Assembly (NCBI GenBank): GCA_029256725.1
Contig: JAQSXJ010000015.1
Coordinates: 79,968-143,967, forward strand
Source: Anaerocolumna sp.
GTDB taxonomy: Bacteria; Bacillota; Clostridia; Lachnospirales; Lachnospiraceae
Direction: 5' to 3'
Length of the DNA stretch: 64,000 nucleotides
Shown: positions 1 through 9,784 of the stretch, piece by piece
Layout: the number at the start of each line of letters is the position of its first letter
How positions within the stretch are numbered: position 1 is the stretch's first letter
Notes under the pieces: model-generated
Database searches by the model: none
The model's input: the letters and a program-made list of their open reading frames with translations, nothing else
What the model was told of the DNA's origin: nothing
Made by a program: the position numbers and the translations under genes

Positions 1-239
1 CTATATACATATCCGGTTGTCACTTGTCCATCACAAAGCTGATAATCAAGGCTATCTCTATTTATCTCTATGATAGAAATTAGATATTTCAAAAAAGGTA
101 TGCTTACAAACTTATGTATAGGAATGTAAAAATGTTGTTTCCGGTTTTTTTTAATTTCTTCAATTAATGATATAACTATTTCCCTCGATATAATTACGAA
201 TGATGTTGTAGAGAAATAGAGATTGTTACATTTTTCCAT
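1..239 (-). CDS. Partial hypothetical protein, C-terminus outside window
   Basis: An open minus-strand frame runs from an ATG at 239 off the left edge, giving 79 visible residues with no stop. A strong ribosome binding site (ggaggg) lies just upstream of the ATG, which supports the start. The protein begins MEKCNNLYFSTTSF and contains a lysine-rich stretch near residues 35-40. I do not recognise a family. It starts 15 nt after the stop of the phosphopantetheinyl transferase gene, so the two are probably cotranscribed; its product could belong to a carrier-protein-dependent pathway, but that is inference from position only. Confidence 0.6.
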   Translation of the reverse strand, partial: MEKCNNLYFSTTSFVIISREIVISLIEEIKKNRKQHFYIPIHKFVSIPFLKYLISIIEINRDSLDYQLCDGQVTTGYVY

Positions 240-254
240 AATCCCTCCATTTTA

Positions 255-986
255 TTAACTTGCTTTTATATCCGTTTTCTTTAACTCCAAAGCAAAATTA
301 TTTGTGCATACAATTGTATAAACAAAGTCCTCCTCAAAAAATGTGTATGCTTCCAGCGTAGGAAAATATCGATAGCTGGATTTAAAACCACTATCTGTCC
401 ATTCAACTGATGAAATCTGCATTACATCAAAATTAACCGACAGACCTAGTTTTAGAAATTTAACAAGTGCTTCTTTCATTGTCCAGGCTGCTATAACGAA
501 ATTATCATTATCATAGTTAAGTGGGCAAAGTTTCCTTTCCTTGTCTGTTAGAATGGTATTTATACTTTTAACTTTTTTTAAATCCAACTTTTCCATGTCT
601 AAACCAAGAACCATCTCTTCCGGAAACACTATAATGGCAGCATAATCATCACAATGTGTTATACCTAACCCATAGCCTTGCTCCTTGCTCTTAATAATAG
701 GGTTATTCAGATAACCTTTTGCAATCTTTATATCCGTCAGCTTATGCTCCTCTTTATATAAAGAACGCAATATAGTTTTAGCTAATGTTCTGCTCCAATA
801 AAATTCACTTTTTCTCTTATCTGATTTTTTTTGCAGGTATTCTCTCATTTCATCTGCTGAGAGAATACTACTTACTCCCTCCTTTAGATATGGCGAATTT
901 GTATTGCATATGCCTAATGTAAGTTCTCCCTGAAGCTGTTTAGCGTAATCAGAGTAGGTTAAGATCACTTTATCGTTTCTATACAT
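255..986 (-). CDS. Sfp-type 4'-phosphopantetheinyl transferase
   Basis: Transfers phosphopantetheine from CoA to a serine of acyl, peptidyl or aryl carrier proteins. The 243-residue length fits the Sfp class rather than the short AcpS class. The two signature blocks are present: GLDMEKL around residues 128-134, whose Asp and Glu bind Mg2+, and WTMKEALVK at 168-176, with the conserved Trp, Lys-Glu and Lys. The start is preceded by aaaggaggtgc, an excellent ribosome binding site. It is followed 15 nt later by an unidentified gene leaving the window. No carrier protein or synthase is visible here, so the substrate is unknown; it could serve secondary metabolism or a single carrier. Confidence 0.88.
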   Translation of the reverse strand: MYRNDKVILTYSDYAKQLQGELTLGICNTNSPYLKEGVSSILSADEMREYLQKKSDKRKSEFYWSRTLAKTILRSLYKEEHKLTDIKIAKGYLNNPIIKSKEQGYGLGITHCDDYAAIIVFPEEMVLGLDMEKLDLKKVKSINTILTDKERKLCPLNYDNDNFVIAAWTMKEALVKFLKLGLSVNFDVMQISSVEWTDSGFKSSYRYFPTLEAYTFFEEDFVYTIVCTNNFALELKKTDIKAS

Positions 987-1590
987 TTTGCACCTCCTTT
1001 CTTAAGCCGCGTTATATTTAACTGAATCATAATCCAATAGTAGGATGCTTACAATAGATAGTGGGTAACTCAATATTTAGAAAGTATAATTGATATTTAG
1101 AAAGTATAATTAATATCACGTTATAAAACGCTGCTACTGAATCACATTCATAATAAAAAAATCTATAGCACATCTTTTTTTGCAGCATAGTAGATATATT
1201 AGTTAGATAAACACAGATAGAGCAGTTGCAAAATAAGCAATATTGCTGAAAAAGACCCCATGGTTTTCCTCCACACACCGGCTTCAAGACACGTTACCAA
1301 TTTCGTACGCTATAATCGTACAAAAATTGTTCGCTTTTAACAGACGAAAATGGCAACATACCTTTCAGGCAGTGCATTACAGGAAAGTCATGAAGCCTTT
1401 TACAGCCTTACAATCATTTTGCAACGCTCCATTACATAAAGTATCAGCATTAAAGTAAGCTGATTCGTCGCTAAACGAACTTTATTAAATAAGCAATCAC
1501 AGTATTTGGTTACTCAAACTATGTTGTATTAGTAATCAACAAACTGTATAGTGATACCATAATTAATAACTGATAGGGAGGATGAATATT
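987..1590. other. Spacer between divergent PPTase and agrD
   Basis: About 600 bases of AT-rich sequence without a supported gene. It must hold the divergent promoters. A 20-bp unit (atatttagaaagtataat plus two bases) is directly duplicated at 1073-1112. Short open frames on both strands near 1027-1458 lack ribosome binding sites and recognisable motifs, so I leave them out; part of 1240-1460 could be a decayed coding remnant. Confidence 0.4.
1524..1552 (+). promoter_or_regulatory. Candidate sigma-A promoter of agrD
   Basis: A TTGTAT -35-like hexamer and a TATAGT -10-like hexamer are separated by exactly 17 bases, about 40 nt upstream of the agrD start. The sequence match is good for a housekeeping promoter; use in the cell is inferred. 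Confidence 0.45.
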
Positions 1591-1740
1591 ATGAAAAAAA
1601 TTATGAGAACTATCTTAAAGGGAACTAGTTCGATGGCAATTAACATGGCAGTCAGCTCCATTGCACAAGCAAGTACAATATTTACCCATCAGCCTAAAGT
1701 TGATGAAGAATTAAATAACCAGTTACGCTCTCTCAAATAA
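1591..1740 (+). CDS. agrD: AgrD-like cyclic lactone autoinducer prepeptide
   Basis: A 49-residue peptide with ribosome binding site agggagg eight bases before the ATG. It has the AgrD plan: an amphipathic basic leader (MKKIMRTILKG), a short core, and an acidic C-terminal tail. The segment STIFT-HQPKVDEEL (residues 28-41) lines up with the ring and recognition tail of clostridial AgrD peptides, where a ring such as CLWFT is followed by HQPEEP. Here the ring-forming residue is Ser28, not Cys, so the mature signal is predicted to be a lactone closed on Thr32. agrB lies 0.5 kb downstream, followed by the response regulator and sensor kinase genes. A terminator separates agrD from agrB, so the peptide may be made from its own short transcript. 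Family assignment is firm; the exact mature peptide is inference. Confidence 0.82.
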   Translation: MKKIMRTILKGTSSMAINMAVSSIAQASTIFTHQPKVDEELNNQLRSLK

Positions 1741-1750
1741 TTTATATAAC

Positions 1751-1807
1751 GCCAGTGCTTATGGGCAGCTCTTATCTACATATTAGCTCATAAGCCTGGC
1801 AATCATT
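1751..1807 (+). terminator. Rho-independent terminator after agrD
   Basis: The arms gccag-t-gcttatg (1751-1763) and cataagc-ctggc (1789-1800) pair, and a run of T follows at 1805-1811. It lies 10 bases after the agrD stop and would separate agrD from agrBAC, or attenuate read-through. Confidence 0.65.
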
Positions 1808-1825
1808 TTTTCATCTTTTAACTAC

Positions 1826-1975
1826 TTAAAATTCCTTTTGTTCTAGAATGAAGGTTATGAATTTCTTATTCGTTTCAACACCTGAAATAAACATCTCTGA
1901 TAATACAATTATCATCTTATCCACCACTTCCTTTTTCTTTGCCCCCAATACAAGCTCTTGTCCAATATTGAATCT
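1826..1975 (-). pseudogene. Possible C-terminal gene fragment
   Basis: A minus-strand frame of about 50 codons ends at 1826 and has normal-looking composition (for example VVDKMIIVLSEMFISGVETN), but an upstream stop and no start codon with a ribosome binding site. It reads like the tail of a degraded gene cut off near the inverted-repeat element at 1988. I do not recognise the family. Confidence 0.25.
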
Positions 1976-1987
1976 ATTTCATTTTAC

Positions 1988-2113
1988 AGGGTGTGTCTGA
2001 AAACTCATTGTACCGTTCTGAATGCCCCACTTTGCGGTATTCTGCGTTGCGATTTTGGGAACGTAACACCACTACGTCCCCAAAACGGCACAAGCAGTTT
2101 TCAGACACACCCT
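1988..2113. repeat. MITE-like element with 17-bp perfect inverted ends
   Basis: AGGGTGTGTCTGAAAAC at 1988-2004 is repeated as its exact reverse complement at 2097-2113, enclosing about 92 bases that themselves contain an imperfect inverted pair (gattttgggaacgta and tacgtccccaaaa). This looks like a miniature transposable element or a collapsed insertion sequence carrying only its ends. A degenerate single copy of the end (aaggatgtgtctgaaaa) occurs near 43601-43617. It lies between agrD and agrB. Confidence 0.6.
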
Positions 2114-2266
2114 AACATAACCTTGATATTTATAGATTACATCGTTTAGTCTCAAAAAGCTTAATTCCGTCCGCAATTTACTTTAAAGCCAAATTTCTGT
2201 TGTTTGGGGACATTCAGTAAAAATAATGTAGTTTTTCATTATAATTACGGTTGCAGGAGGGAATTA

Positions 2267-2875
2267 ATGATAATTATATTGGCAAAGAAATTGACTGAGA
2301 GGGTTATAAAAGACTCGATTATAAGCAAGGAACAGCAGAAATTATATCAATATAGTTATGAGTTATTAATATCTTCATTGATAAACATTGTAATTGTATT
2401 ATTTATTGGAAGTATATTTAATAAAACTCTTGAAACTATACTCTTTTTACTGTTCTTTTGTTCACTCAAAAAGTATACAGGTGGATTACATATGTCAACT
2501 TATAATCGGTGTATCAGTTTATTTAGTTTTATTTATACTGTAATTCTTATTTTAGATTACTATGCAGTGTTTAATAATCCGGAAATTATCCTAATTCTGG
2601 TTATTTTCTCAAGCTGTATTATATGTACCCTTTCTCCTATCGTTGATGATAATAAGCCATTATCTACTCAAGAAATTGAAATGATTAAAAGAAAAGGAAT
2701 GATAATTTTACCGATTCAACTAATTTTATTCATTGTATTACATTTTATAGTAAGTACATACCTATCAAAATATGTAGGGGTTGCAATTATAACTACAGCC
2801 TTTTTGGTTTTTACTGGATATATAAATAACAAATTGAAGGAGGGAAAGACGTTTGATAAGTATAGTAATCTGTGA
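2267..2875 (+). CDS. agrB: AgrB-like prepeptide-processing membrane protease
   Basis: Integral-membrane cysteine protease that cuts the AgrD C-terminal tail and helps close the peptide ring. The 202-residue protein has the family core KKYTGGLHMSTYNRC, with the catalytic pair His75 and Cys82 seven residues apart, as in Staphylococcus AgrB (77/84). Several hydrophobic segments follow. I start at 2267 because gcaggaggg lies directly upstream; a longer frame beginning at 2204 adds 21 non-hydrophobic residues without a ribosome binding site. The end overlaps the response regulator gene by 23 nt, so the two are translationally coupled. Confidence 0.88.
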   Translation: MIIILAKKLTERVIKDSIISKEQQKLYQYSYELLISSLINIVIVLFIGSIFNKTLETILFLLFFCSLKKYTGGLHMSTYNRCISLFSFIYTVILILDYYAVFNNPEIILILVIFSSCIICTLSPIVDDNKPLSTQEIEMIKRKGMIILPIQLILFIVLHFIVSTYLSKYVGVAIITTAFLVFTGYINNKLKEGKTFDKYSNL

Positions 2876-3563
2876 TGATGAAAATAACTTTCTTGATGAA
2901 CTTGAAGAACACATTAAAAATTATGCAAGTAGTAAGTGTGAAGAAATCATAATCACAAGATTTACCAGCGGAGAAGAACTACTAAAAAACTATAAATTAG
3001 GTTTTGACATAATATTTTTAGACATTTCTATGGCTGAGGTTAGTGGAATTGAAGCTGCAAAATATATCAGAGATATTGATAAAAATGTCATTATCGTTTT
3101 CCTGACATCAATAATCAAATATGCTCTGGCAGGATATACTCTCGGAGCCTCCAACTATATATTAAAACCAATTACATTTAAAAAACTATCAATGGAATTA
3201 GACAAGGCAATAAAGAAATGCAAGGAAATGGAGCATCAATATATCACGTTAAAAAATAACGATGGTATATTCAAACTGTACGTGAGAGAAATAATGTATA
3301 TAGAAACCTCTCAGAGAAATACGTTAATCCACACCTCAGACCAGGACGTAGTTTGTTTTTACAGGATGAAAGCCTTGGAGGAAAAATTAGAGTCTTTTGG
3401 ATTCCTTAGATGCCATTCCGGATTTATTATAAACATCAGATATGTGAAATCCATAGAGAAATTATTAATTACACTTACAGATGATACTGAAATACCCATA
3501 AGTCAGCAAAAAAGAAAAGATGCAATGAAAATGATTGCTATATATTTAGGAGATGAATTATGA
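2853..3563 (+). CDS. AgrA-like LytTR response regulator
   Basis: A 236-residue two-component regulator. The receiver domain (about 1-120) has Asp8/Asp9, the phosphoacceptor Asp57 in FDIIFLDISM and Lys105 in ILKPI. A LytTR DNA-binding domain (about 130-232) includes YIETSQRNTLIHT and FLRCHSGFIINIRYVKSI. The start is TTG, chosen because gaaggaggg lies eight bases upstream inside the end of agrB. The stop overlaps the kinase gene by 4 nt. In Agr systems this protein activates the peptide and effector promoters after phosphorylation by the peptide-sensing kinase; the target sites here are not identified. Confidence 0.88.
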   Translation: MISIVICDDENNFLDELEEHIKNYASSKCEEIIITRFTSGEELLKNYKLGFDIIFLDISMAEVSGIEAAKYIRDIDKNVIIVFLTSIIKYALAGYTLGASNYILKPITFKKLSMELDKAIKKCKEMEHQYITLKNNDGIFKLYVREIMYIETSQRNTLIHTSDQDVVCFYRMKALEEKLESFGFLRCHSGFIINIRYVKSIEKLLITLTDDTEIPISQQKRKDAMKMIAIYLGDEL

Positions 3564-4831
3564 TTAATTTAATATCTGATATAATTGGGACTACTTTAGA
3601 AGTTATGATACTTTACAATCTTCAAAGGAATAAGACATTGTTTTCAAAAAAGAATATTGCGCTCTTCTCCTTAATCATTCCTTACATCATAGGAATATCC
3701 TATGTAGATATAACTTTTTTTCCTAAAATAATATCAATACTCTTATTAACAATTGTAATTACCAAATTTACGATGAAAACATCTTTTAAAAGAATTCTAT
3801 TTGCATTTATATTATATTTATTATCCATTTCAATAGGGGAAATAATTGGATTTGGTATATTCCGGCTGATATTTAATACTTCAATCAAGGTCCTAATGGA
3901 GGAGCCGGCTAAATTCCTACTGGTTGTTATTGTTTCTAAAGTATTTATGCTCGCATTTGTTATTTATCTAAGAAACTTTATTCATAGGGCCAATGCCTTT
4001 TTAGATAAACATGTACTTCTAACTATTACTCCCTTGCTAACATGTTTTATTACGCTTTTTATTGAGACATTTAAAATATTTAATTCAGTTGAGTTTGATA
4101 CTACCAAAAACTTATTTTCAATACTAAGTATTTCTTTCGCCTTGGTTTCAGCTTTTTGTATTATAGTTCTTATTGAAAAGTACTTGCAGACAAAAGAAGT
4201 GGAAGCATTTAATCACCTGAATATAAACCAAATCAGTGCTGGGTATCATTATCTTTCACAGAAGGTTGAAAGTCATGAAAAAATTTTAGAACTTTATCAT
4301 GATCTAAAGAATCACCTGATTATTTTGCAAAGCAAAAATGAGAACTCAGATTATATTGACGGTTTATTAAACAGAATATCAGACTTTGAACATTTCGATG
4401 ATACAGGTAACCAAATATTAAATACAATAATTTATGAAAAAACAAAAGTTTCTCTCAAAAACCAAATTGATTTCCAATCATTTGTAGATCTAAGCAGAGT
4501 TTCCGGATTACAAGATTTTGATTTATGCAGTATTTTTGGAAATGCAATTGATAATGCAATCGAAGCATGTATGAAAATTCCCAATGCAAGTTTAAGAAGA
4601 ATACTTATAAAGGCTAATAAGATCAACAATTTCTTATTAATTAAAATTGAGAATTCGGTTGAAGATGGCGTTCTAATCAATAAGGAACATCTTGAGACAA
4701 CAAAGGATGACTCTTTATTACATGGACATGGTTTAAAGAGTATACAGCGAGCTGTATGTAAGTATAATGGTGAAATGGAAGTAACTTTAGGACCAACTTC
4801 TTTTCGCTTAAGTATTGCTATTCCGCTTTAA
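3560..4831 (+). CDS. AgrC-like GHKL sensor histidine kinase
   Basis: A 423-residue membrane sensor. About six hydrophobic segments fill residues 1-210 and would form the peptide-sensing domain. A cytoplasmic linker follows, then the phosphoacceptor block HDLKNH (His247), an N-box with Asn328/Asn332 in GNAIDNAIEA and a G-box GHGLKSI (389-395). This is the GHKL family used by AgrC. The gene overlaps the regulator by 4 nt and overlaps the convergent methyltransferase gene by 14 nt at its 3' end. Together with agrD and agrB it forms a complete quorum-sensing circuit. Confidence 0.86.
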   Translation: MINLISDIIGTTLEVMILYNLQRNKTLFSKKNIALFSLIIPYIIGISYVDITFFPKIISILLLTIVITKFTMKTSFKRILFAFILYLLSISIGEIIGFGIFRLIFNTSIKVLMEEPAKFLLVVIVSKVFMLAFVIYLRNFIHRANAFLDKHVLLTITPLLTCFITLFIETFKIFNSVEFDTTKNLFSILSISFALVSAFCIIVLIEKYLQTKEVEAFNHLNINQISAGYHYLSQKVESHEKILELYHDLKNHLIILQSKNENSDYIDGLLNRISDFEHFDDTGNQILNTIIYEKTKVSLKNQIDFQSFVDLSRVSGLQDFDLCSIFGNAIDNAIEACMKIPNASLRRILIKANKINNFLLIKIENSVEDGVLINKEHLETTKDDSLLHGHGLKSIQRAVCKYNGEMEVTLGPTSFRLSIAIPL

Positions 4832-5438
4832 GCTCGAGTTTTTTTGATAACCCCTGTTTCTTTTTTTCCTTAACAGGTTTTCTAAAAGTACGCTTCTCTG
4901 CTATAAACAAATAATAACCATCTTTTTCAATTACTTTTACACCACCAAAGACAGATGTTATTTTATTTCTGTACCAAGTAAGACGTTTCGTAACCATAAG
5001 TAATTTTCCACCAACAGCTAAATGCTTAAAAGCATTTTCGATAAATTCTTTTGCAACTGAGAAATCCGTATGATATGGCGGATTACTCAATATAATTGTA
5101 AAATAATTTTCTTTAATATTTTGAAACCCATTGCTTTGAATAATTTCAATATTCTCAATTAAATTTAACATCGCATTCCTTTTTGAGATCTCAACGGCTT
5201 CTTCTGATATATCGCACATAATTACATTTTTTGCTCCGATAATTTTAGCTGCTAAAATGCCGACTACTCCATAACCACATCCCAGATCTAAAGCCTTGTC
5301 ATCCAGTTGAAACTCCACTTCCGATAACATAGCCAAAGTACCCTTATCAATTGCAGATGGAGAAAATACACCATCACTTGTTTCAAAATGAAGTTCTAAT
5401 CCTTTTATTATTGTTGTAATCATTATATCTCCATTCAT
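4818..5438 (-). CDS. RsmC-like class I methyltransferase
   Basis: S-adenosylmethionine-dependent methyltransferase of the MTS / 16S rRNA guanine-N2 type. The 206-residue protein has the AdoMet motif DLGCGYG (51-57), an acidic residue after beta-2 (MCDIS), and NPPYH (119-123), the NPPY signature of enzymes that methylate exocyclic amino groups of bases. Clostridial proteins of this size carry only this domain, unlike the two-domain E. coli RsmC. The C-terminal 25 residues are very lysine-rich, which fits RNA binding. It converges on the sensor kinase gene with a 14-nt overlap. The exact target base is not shown by the sequence. Confidence 0.78.
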   Translation of the reverse strand: MNGDIMITTIIKGLELHFETSDGVFSPSAIDKGTLAMLSEVEFQLDDKALDLGCGYGVVGILAAKIIGAKNVIMCDISEEAVEISKRNAMLNLIENIEIIQSNGFQNIKENYFTIILSNPPYHTDFSVAKEFIENAFKHLAVGGKLLMVTKRLTWYRNKITSVFGGVKVIEKDGYYLFIAEKRTFRKPVKEKKKQGLSKKLELKAE

Positions 5439-5665
5439 GAGTGTACTTTAGTTATTGATATATATTTTACCATATCTGATATTAAATAAAAAGAGATAAC
5501 TATCTTGAGTTTCTATAGTTTAATCCACAACCCCTTATTTCTCCTAATAATGTAATTAACAACTTTCAAATAATGCCCAAAATATAAGGAATCCATATCC
5601 ATTTTGTAGTAGAATAATGGTGTCGAAGCAAAATCTACACTAAACAATAAAGAAAGCGACTCCTT

Positions 5666-6440
5666 ATGCTTAATTCTACAACAAATACTTACACTTTGAA
5701 ACGAGAAATTTTATCTTTTTCAAACAAAATATCCTTTAAGCTTTCCAAACCCGGTAGAAAGTTTACTAATCTATGGCATGTTAGCTTCTTGGAGCTGCCT
5801 TTTAACTGATATTGTGGATCAGCTTCACGAAGATTCCAAAAAGGTCATCGGCGTAGCGCGACTTACGTGACATCAAAAAAAGGAGTACAAATCACAGCTC
5901 AGTCTGGGTATTTTCATACGATACAAAAATGGGTTCCCGATGAACCAACAATTCATGTCGTTTCTGATAGTTGCATTATCAAAAGAAAAAAACAGCCTTT
6001 TCCAGCTGTTTTGATTTGCCTGCCTATTTCTTTGTATGGGATAGGCTTGGTTGTGTTCCGTACCAAGCCTATCCACTATACAATTGGATTTTTACTCGTT
6101 GATTTTACGGAGAACCCTAAGGTTTGTCCCATACCCAGTGCATGTTGAAAAACCGTCTGGAAATTGAAAACTTCAACAGTTTGAAACCGATTAGCATTAA
6201 ACAGGAATTTTTTCGGCAATGTTCCTTTCAAATCTTTCTGCTATCATAAAGAAAGAAACTGATATGCCAATCGCAGCTAATTCTTCCACCCCCAAGAAAC
6301 ATTTATATCAGTCTAATCGCAGCTTTATCCTAAACAGGATAAAGCTGCGACAGTACTCTCTATTATCCGACCAAACAGAAGATATGGCAGATATCACAAA
6401 CATACCCGACGCCGGTATTATACTCATTTGAAAAATTGCA
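5666..6440 (+). pseudogene. Degraded IS4-type DDE transposase
   Basis: Three reading frames must be joined to recover one transposase. Frame 1 starts MLNSTTNTYTLKREILSF at 5666; after a shift near 5775, YGMLASWSCLLTDIV appears in another frame; a third block reads IQKWVPDEPTIHVVSDS near 5920, and later blocks read LEIENFNSLKPISIKQEFF (about 6150) and FLSNLSAIIKKET (about 6222). The order matches DDE transposases common in Clostridia. Stops and frameshifts throughout, and loss of the middle catalytic region, make it a dead insertion-sequence remnant. Family recognition is from memory of related proteins. Confidence 0.7.
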
Positions 6441-6744
6441 TATAAAATTTTACCTTATAAGTTCTCGCCAGTTATTTCTTTTTGAAATAACTTTGTTTCT
6501 TATTCTCTTTTTACATAAAGAGTAGTAATTCGTCTTTTACTAGCACTTTTAAAATCTTAAATTGACGACATTGCCTGTATAACAGGTGGTTTATTAAAAG
6601 ACTGCCATACAAAAAAAGGGGCTTCCTTTTACCACCGAAACCCTTGATACGTTATGCTTTGTACTAGATTGCGAGGTGAGTGATATTCTTAAACACGACA
6701 AAACCAAATAATATCTTACTTATAAATATTTCTAAACAACAATA

Positions 6745-6771
6745 AAAAGACCAATAATCTACTGGTCTTTT
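6745..6771. terminator. Bidirectional-type hairpin with A/T flanks
   Basis: aaaagacca (6745-6753) pairs with tggtctttt (6763-6771). The T-run on the right fits plus-strand termination and the A-run on the left fits minus-strand termination. Confidence 0.5.
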
Positions 6772-6808
6772 CTCTTTATCTATGCATAAATTTTAGATGC
6801 ATATCAAA

Positions 6809-6840
6809 AAGGAGAACAAAAGTTTCCTTCCATTCTCCTT
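6809..6840 (-). terminator. Terminator of the greA-lysS transcript
   Basis: aaggagaa (6809-6816) pairs with ttctcctt (6833-6840). Read on the minus strand, the stem is followed by a T-run about 90 nt after the lysS stop. Confidence 0.5.
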
Positions 6841-6930
6841 CTATTTCCCTTATAGTTAATTTGAACGTGTTATCTTTAATTAGTCGTAAATCTTGATTCT
6901 CAACTTCTGAAACCCTTTAAAATAAAGGTT

Positions 6931-8439
6931 TTATTTATCCAAACTCTTCATCGTAGGGAATAAAAGTACATCCCTAATCGCCGCAGAATCCGTCAGCAAC
7001 ATTACAAGACGGTCAATTCCAATACCAATACCACCAGTCGGCGGCATACCATATTCCAATGCCGTCAAGAAATCTTCATCCATGGAATTGGCTTCTTCAT
7101 CACCGGCAGCCTTTAAAGCTTCCTGAGCCTCAAAACGTCCTCTCTGATCAATCGGATCATTTAACTCAGAGAATGCATTTGCCATCTCTCTCTTTGTTAT
7201 AAATAACTCAAATCTCTCAGTAAAGTCAGGTGCTTCCGGCTTTCTCTTGGCAAGCGGTGAAATCTCTACCGGATGATCCATGATAAAGGTCGGCTGTACC
7301 AGATTCTCTTCTACGAACTCTTCGAAGAAAAGATTGATGATATCACCTTTCTTATGTCTGTCTTCAAATGCAACATGATGCTCTTTCGCAATTGCTTTTG
7401 CCTCTTCCTCTGTTTTTACCTCTGAGAAATCAACACCGGAATATTTCTTAACAGCCTCTAACATGGTCATTCTCTCGAAAGGCTTGCTTAAGTCTATAAT
7501 AACACCATCATAGGAAATCGTAGTTGTGCTGAGCACATTCTGAGCAACGGTACGGTACAGCTCTTCTGCAAGATCCATCATACCATAGTAATCTGTATAA
7601 GCCTGATAGAGCTCTAACAGAGTAAACTCAGGATTGTGTCTTACGGATAGACCCTCATTACGGAAAACTCTTCCGATTTCATACACTCTCTCAAGCCCGC
7701 CAACAATCAGTCTCTTCAGGTATAACTCTAAGGAAATACGTAAATGGATGTCTTCATCCAGAGCGTTATGGTGAGTGAAGAAAGGTTTTGCGGCTGCTCC
7801 TCCAGCATTAGGAACCAGAACAGGTGTCTCTACCTCAATAAAGTTCTTTCCATCCAGATACTTTCTGATTTCTCTGATAATAAGTGAACGTTTAATAAAG
7901 GTATCCTTTACTTCCGGATTCACGATCAGGTCAACATATCTCTGACGATATCTGACATCGGTATCCTTCAGTCCATGATATTTTTCAGGCAGTATCTGAA
8001 GGCTCTTTGTTAAAAGAACAATGCTTGTAACCTTTACAGAGATCTCTTCTGTATGAGTCTTAAATACTTCACCAGTAATACCAACGATATCACCCATGTC
8101 ATATTTCTTGAACTCAGCATAAAGTTCTTCTCCGATTACATCCTTTCTTACATACACCTGGATATTTCCTTTGATATCCTGGATATTGCAAAAGGATGCC
8201 TTACCCATAACACGTTTGGACATGATACGTCCTGCGATGGATACCTCCTTACCTTCCAGGGTTTCAAATTCTGCTTCGATATCCTTAGACTGGTGTGTAA
8301 CCTGATATTTCATTATCTGAAAAGGATCCTTGCCATTTTCCTTTAATTCGGAAAGCTTATTCCTTCTAATCTTCAAAAGCTCATTAAGCTCTTGCTCTGT
8401 CTGCACCTTTTCCTGCGCCTGTATCTTTTCCTCAGCCAC
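6931..8439 (-). CDS. lysS: Class II lysyl-tRNA synthetase
   Basis: Charges tRNA-Lys with lysine in the cytoplasm. The 502-residue protein has an N-terminal OB-fold anticodon-binding domain (about 65-165) and a class II catalytic core with motif 2 [13 protein letters not shown] (251-263) and motif 3 GIGIGIDRL (about 470-478). Length is normal. The start is a GTG at 8439; an ATG slightly upstream is in another frame and stops at once. It lies 40 nt after greA on the same strand, the usual clostridial greA-lysS pair, so the two are probably one transcript. Confidence 0.96.
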   Translation of the reverse strand: MAEEKIQAQEKVQTEQELNELLKIRRNKLSELKENGKDPFQIMKYQVTHQSKDIEAEFETLEGKEVSIAGRIMSKRVMGKASFCNIQDIKGNIQVYVRKDVIGEELYAEFKKYDMGDIVGITGEVFKTHTEEISVKVTSIVLLTKSLQILPEKYHGLKDTDVRYRQRYVDLIVNPEVKDTFIKRSLIIREIRKYLDGKNFIEVETPVLVPNAGGAAAKPFFTHHNALDEDIHLRISLELYLKRLIVGGLERVYEIGRVFRNEGLSVRHNPEFTLLELYQAYTDYYGMMDLAEELYRTVAQNVLSTTTISYDGVIIDLSKPFERMTMLEAVKKYSGVDFSEVKTEEEAKAIAKEHHVAFEDRHKKGDIINLFFEEFVEENLVQPTFIMDHPVEISPLAKRKPEAPDFTERFELFITKREMANAFSELNDPIDQRGRFEAQEALKAAGDEEANSMDEDFLTALEYGMPPTGGIGIGIDRLVMLLTDSAAIRDVLLFPTMKSLDK

Positions 8440-8479
8440 TTTTCTTCATCCTTTCCTTTTTACATCAGTTGGATCTGCT

Positions 8480-8962
8480 TTAGTTGGACTTCTGTATTTC
8501 CAATATCTTGTACTCTAACATACCAGAATGAGTCTCAACATTAACAATATCCCCAACTCTTGCACCAATCAATGCTCTTCCGACCGGTGATTCATTGGAG
8601 ATCTTTCCTTTAAGACTATTTGCTTCCGTAGAACCTACGATTTTATATTCCATCTCATCATCAAATTCTATATCAAGTATTCTAACTTTACAGCCTATAT
8701 TAATTACGTCAACCTCAACTTCGTCTTCTACAACGACTTCGGCATTTTTCAGGATTTTATCTATCTCTTCAATTCTTGCTTCAATTTCTCTCTGCTCGTC
8801 TTTTGCTGCATCATATTCTGCATTTTCGGATAAATCACCCTGCTCTCTGGCTTCTTTTATCTTCTGTGCAACCTCTTTACGTTTGTTGACTTTTAAATCC
8901 TGTAACTCTTCTTCCAAAAGTCTTAATCCCTCATAGGTCAAAATGTTCTTTTTTTCTGCCAT
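8480..8962 (-). CDS. greA: Transcription elongation factor GreA
   Basis: Stimulates cleavage of backtracked RNA in stalled RNA polymerase. The 160-residue protein has the N-terminal antiparallel coiled coil (about 10-75), with the acidic tip in SENAEYDAAKDEQ, and the C-terminal FKBP-like domain including SPVGRALIGARVGD. An ATG with aggaagggtg upstream sets the start. It is the first gene of the greA-lysS pair and faces nifJ across a 569-nt divergent promoter region. Confidence 0.96.
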   Translation of the reverse strand: MAEKKNILTYEGLRLLEEELQDLKVNKRKEVAQKIKEAREQGDLSENAEYDAAKDEQREIEARIEEIDKILKNAEVVVEDEVEVDVINIGCKVRILDIEFDDEMEYKIVGSTEANSLKGKISNESPVGRALIGARVGDIVNVETHSGMLEYKILEIQKSN

Positions 8963-9783
<821 letters not shown>

Positions 9784-9784
9784 C

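Larger units (their letters stand above)
6441..6930. other. Gene-free spacer downstream of lysS
   Basis: About 490 AT-rich bases between the dead transposase and the lysS stop. I see no coding region. Two hairpins with terminator character lie inside and are listed separately. Confidence 0.5.

Noticed and set aside
1027..1458. Two overlapping short reading frames on opposite strands
   Set aside because: No ribosome binding sites, no recognisable motifs and unusual composition; treated as noncoding spacer or decayed sequence.
8595..8936. Plus-strand frame opposite greA
   Set aside because: Serine/leucine-rich shadow of a certain gene on the other strand.
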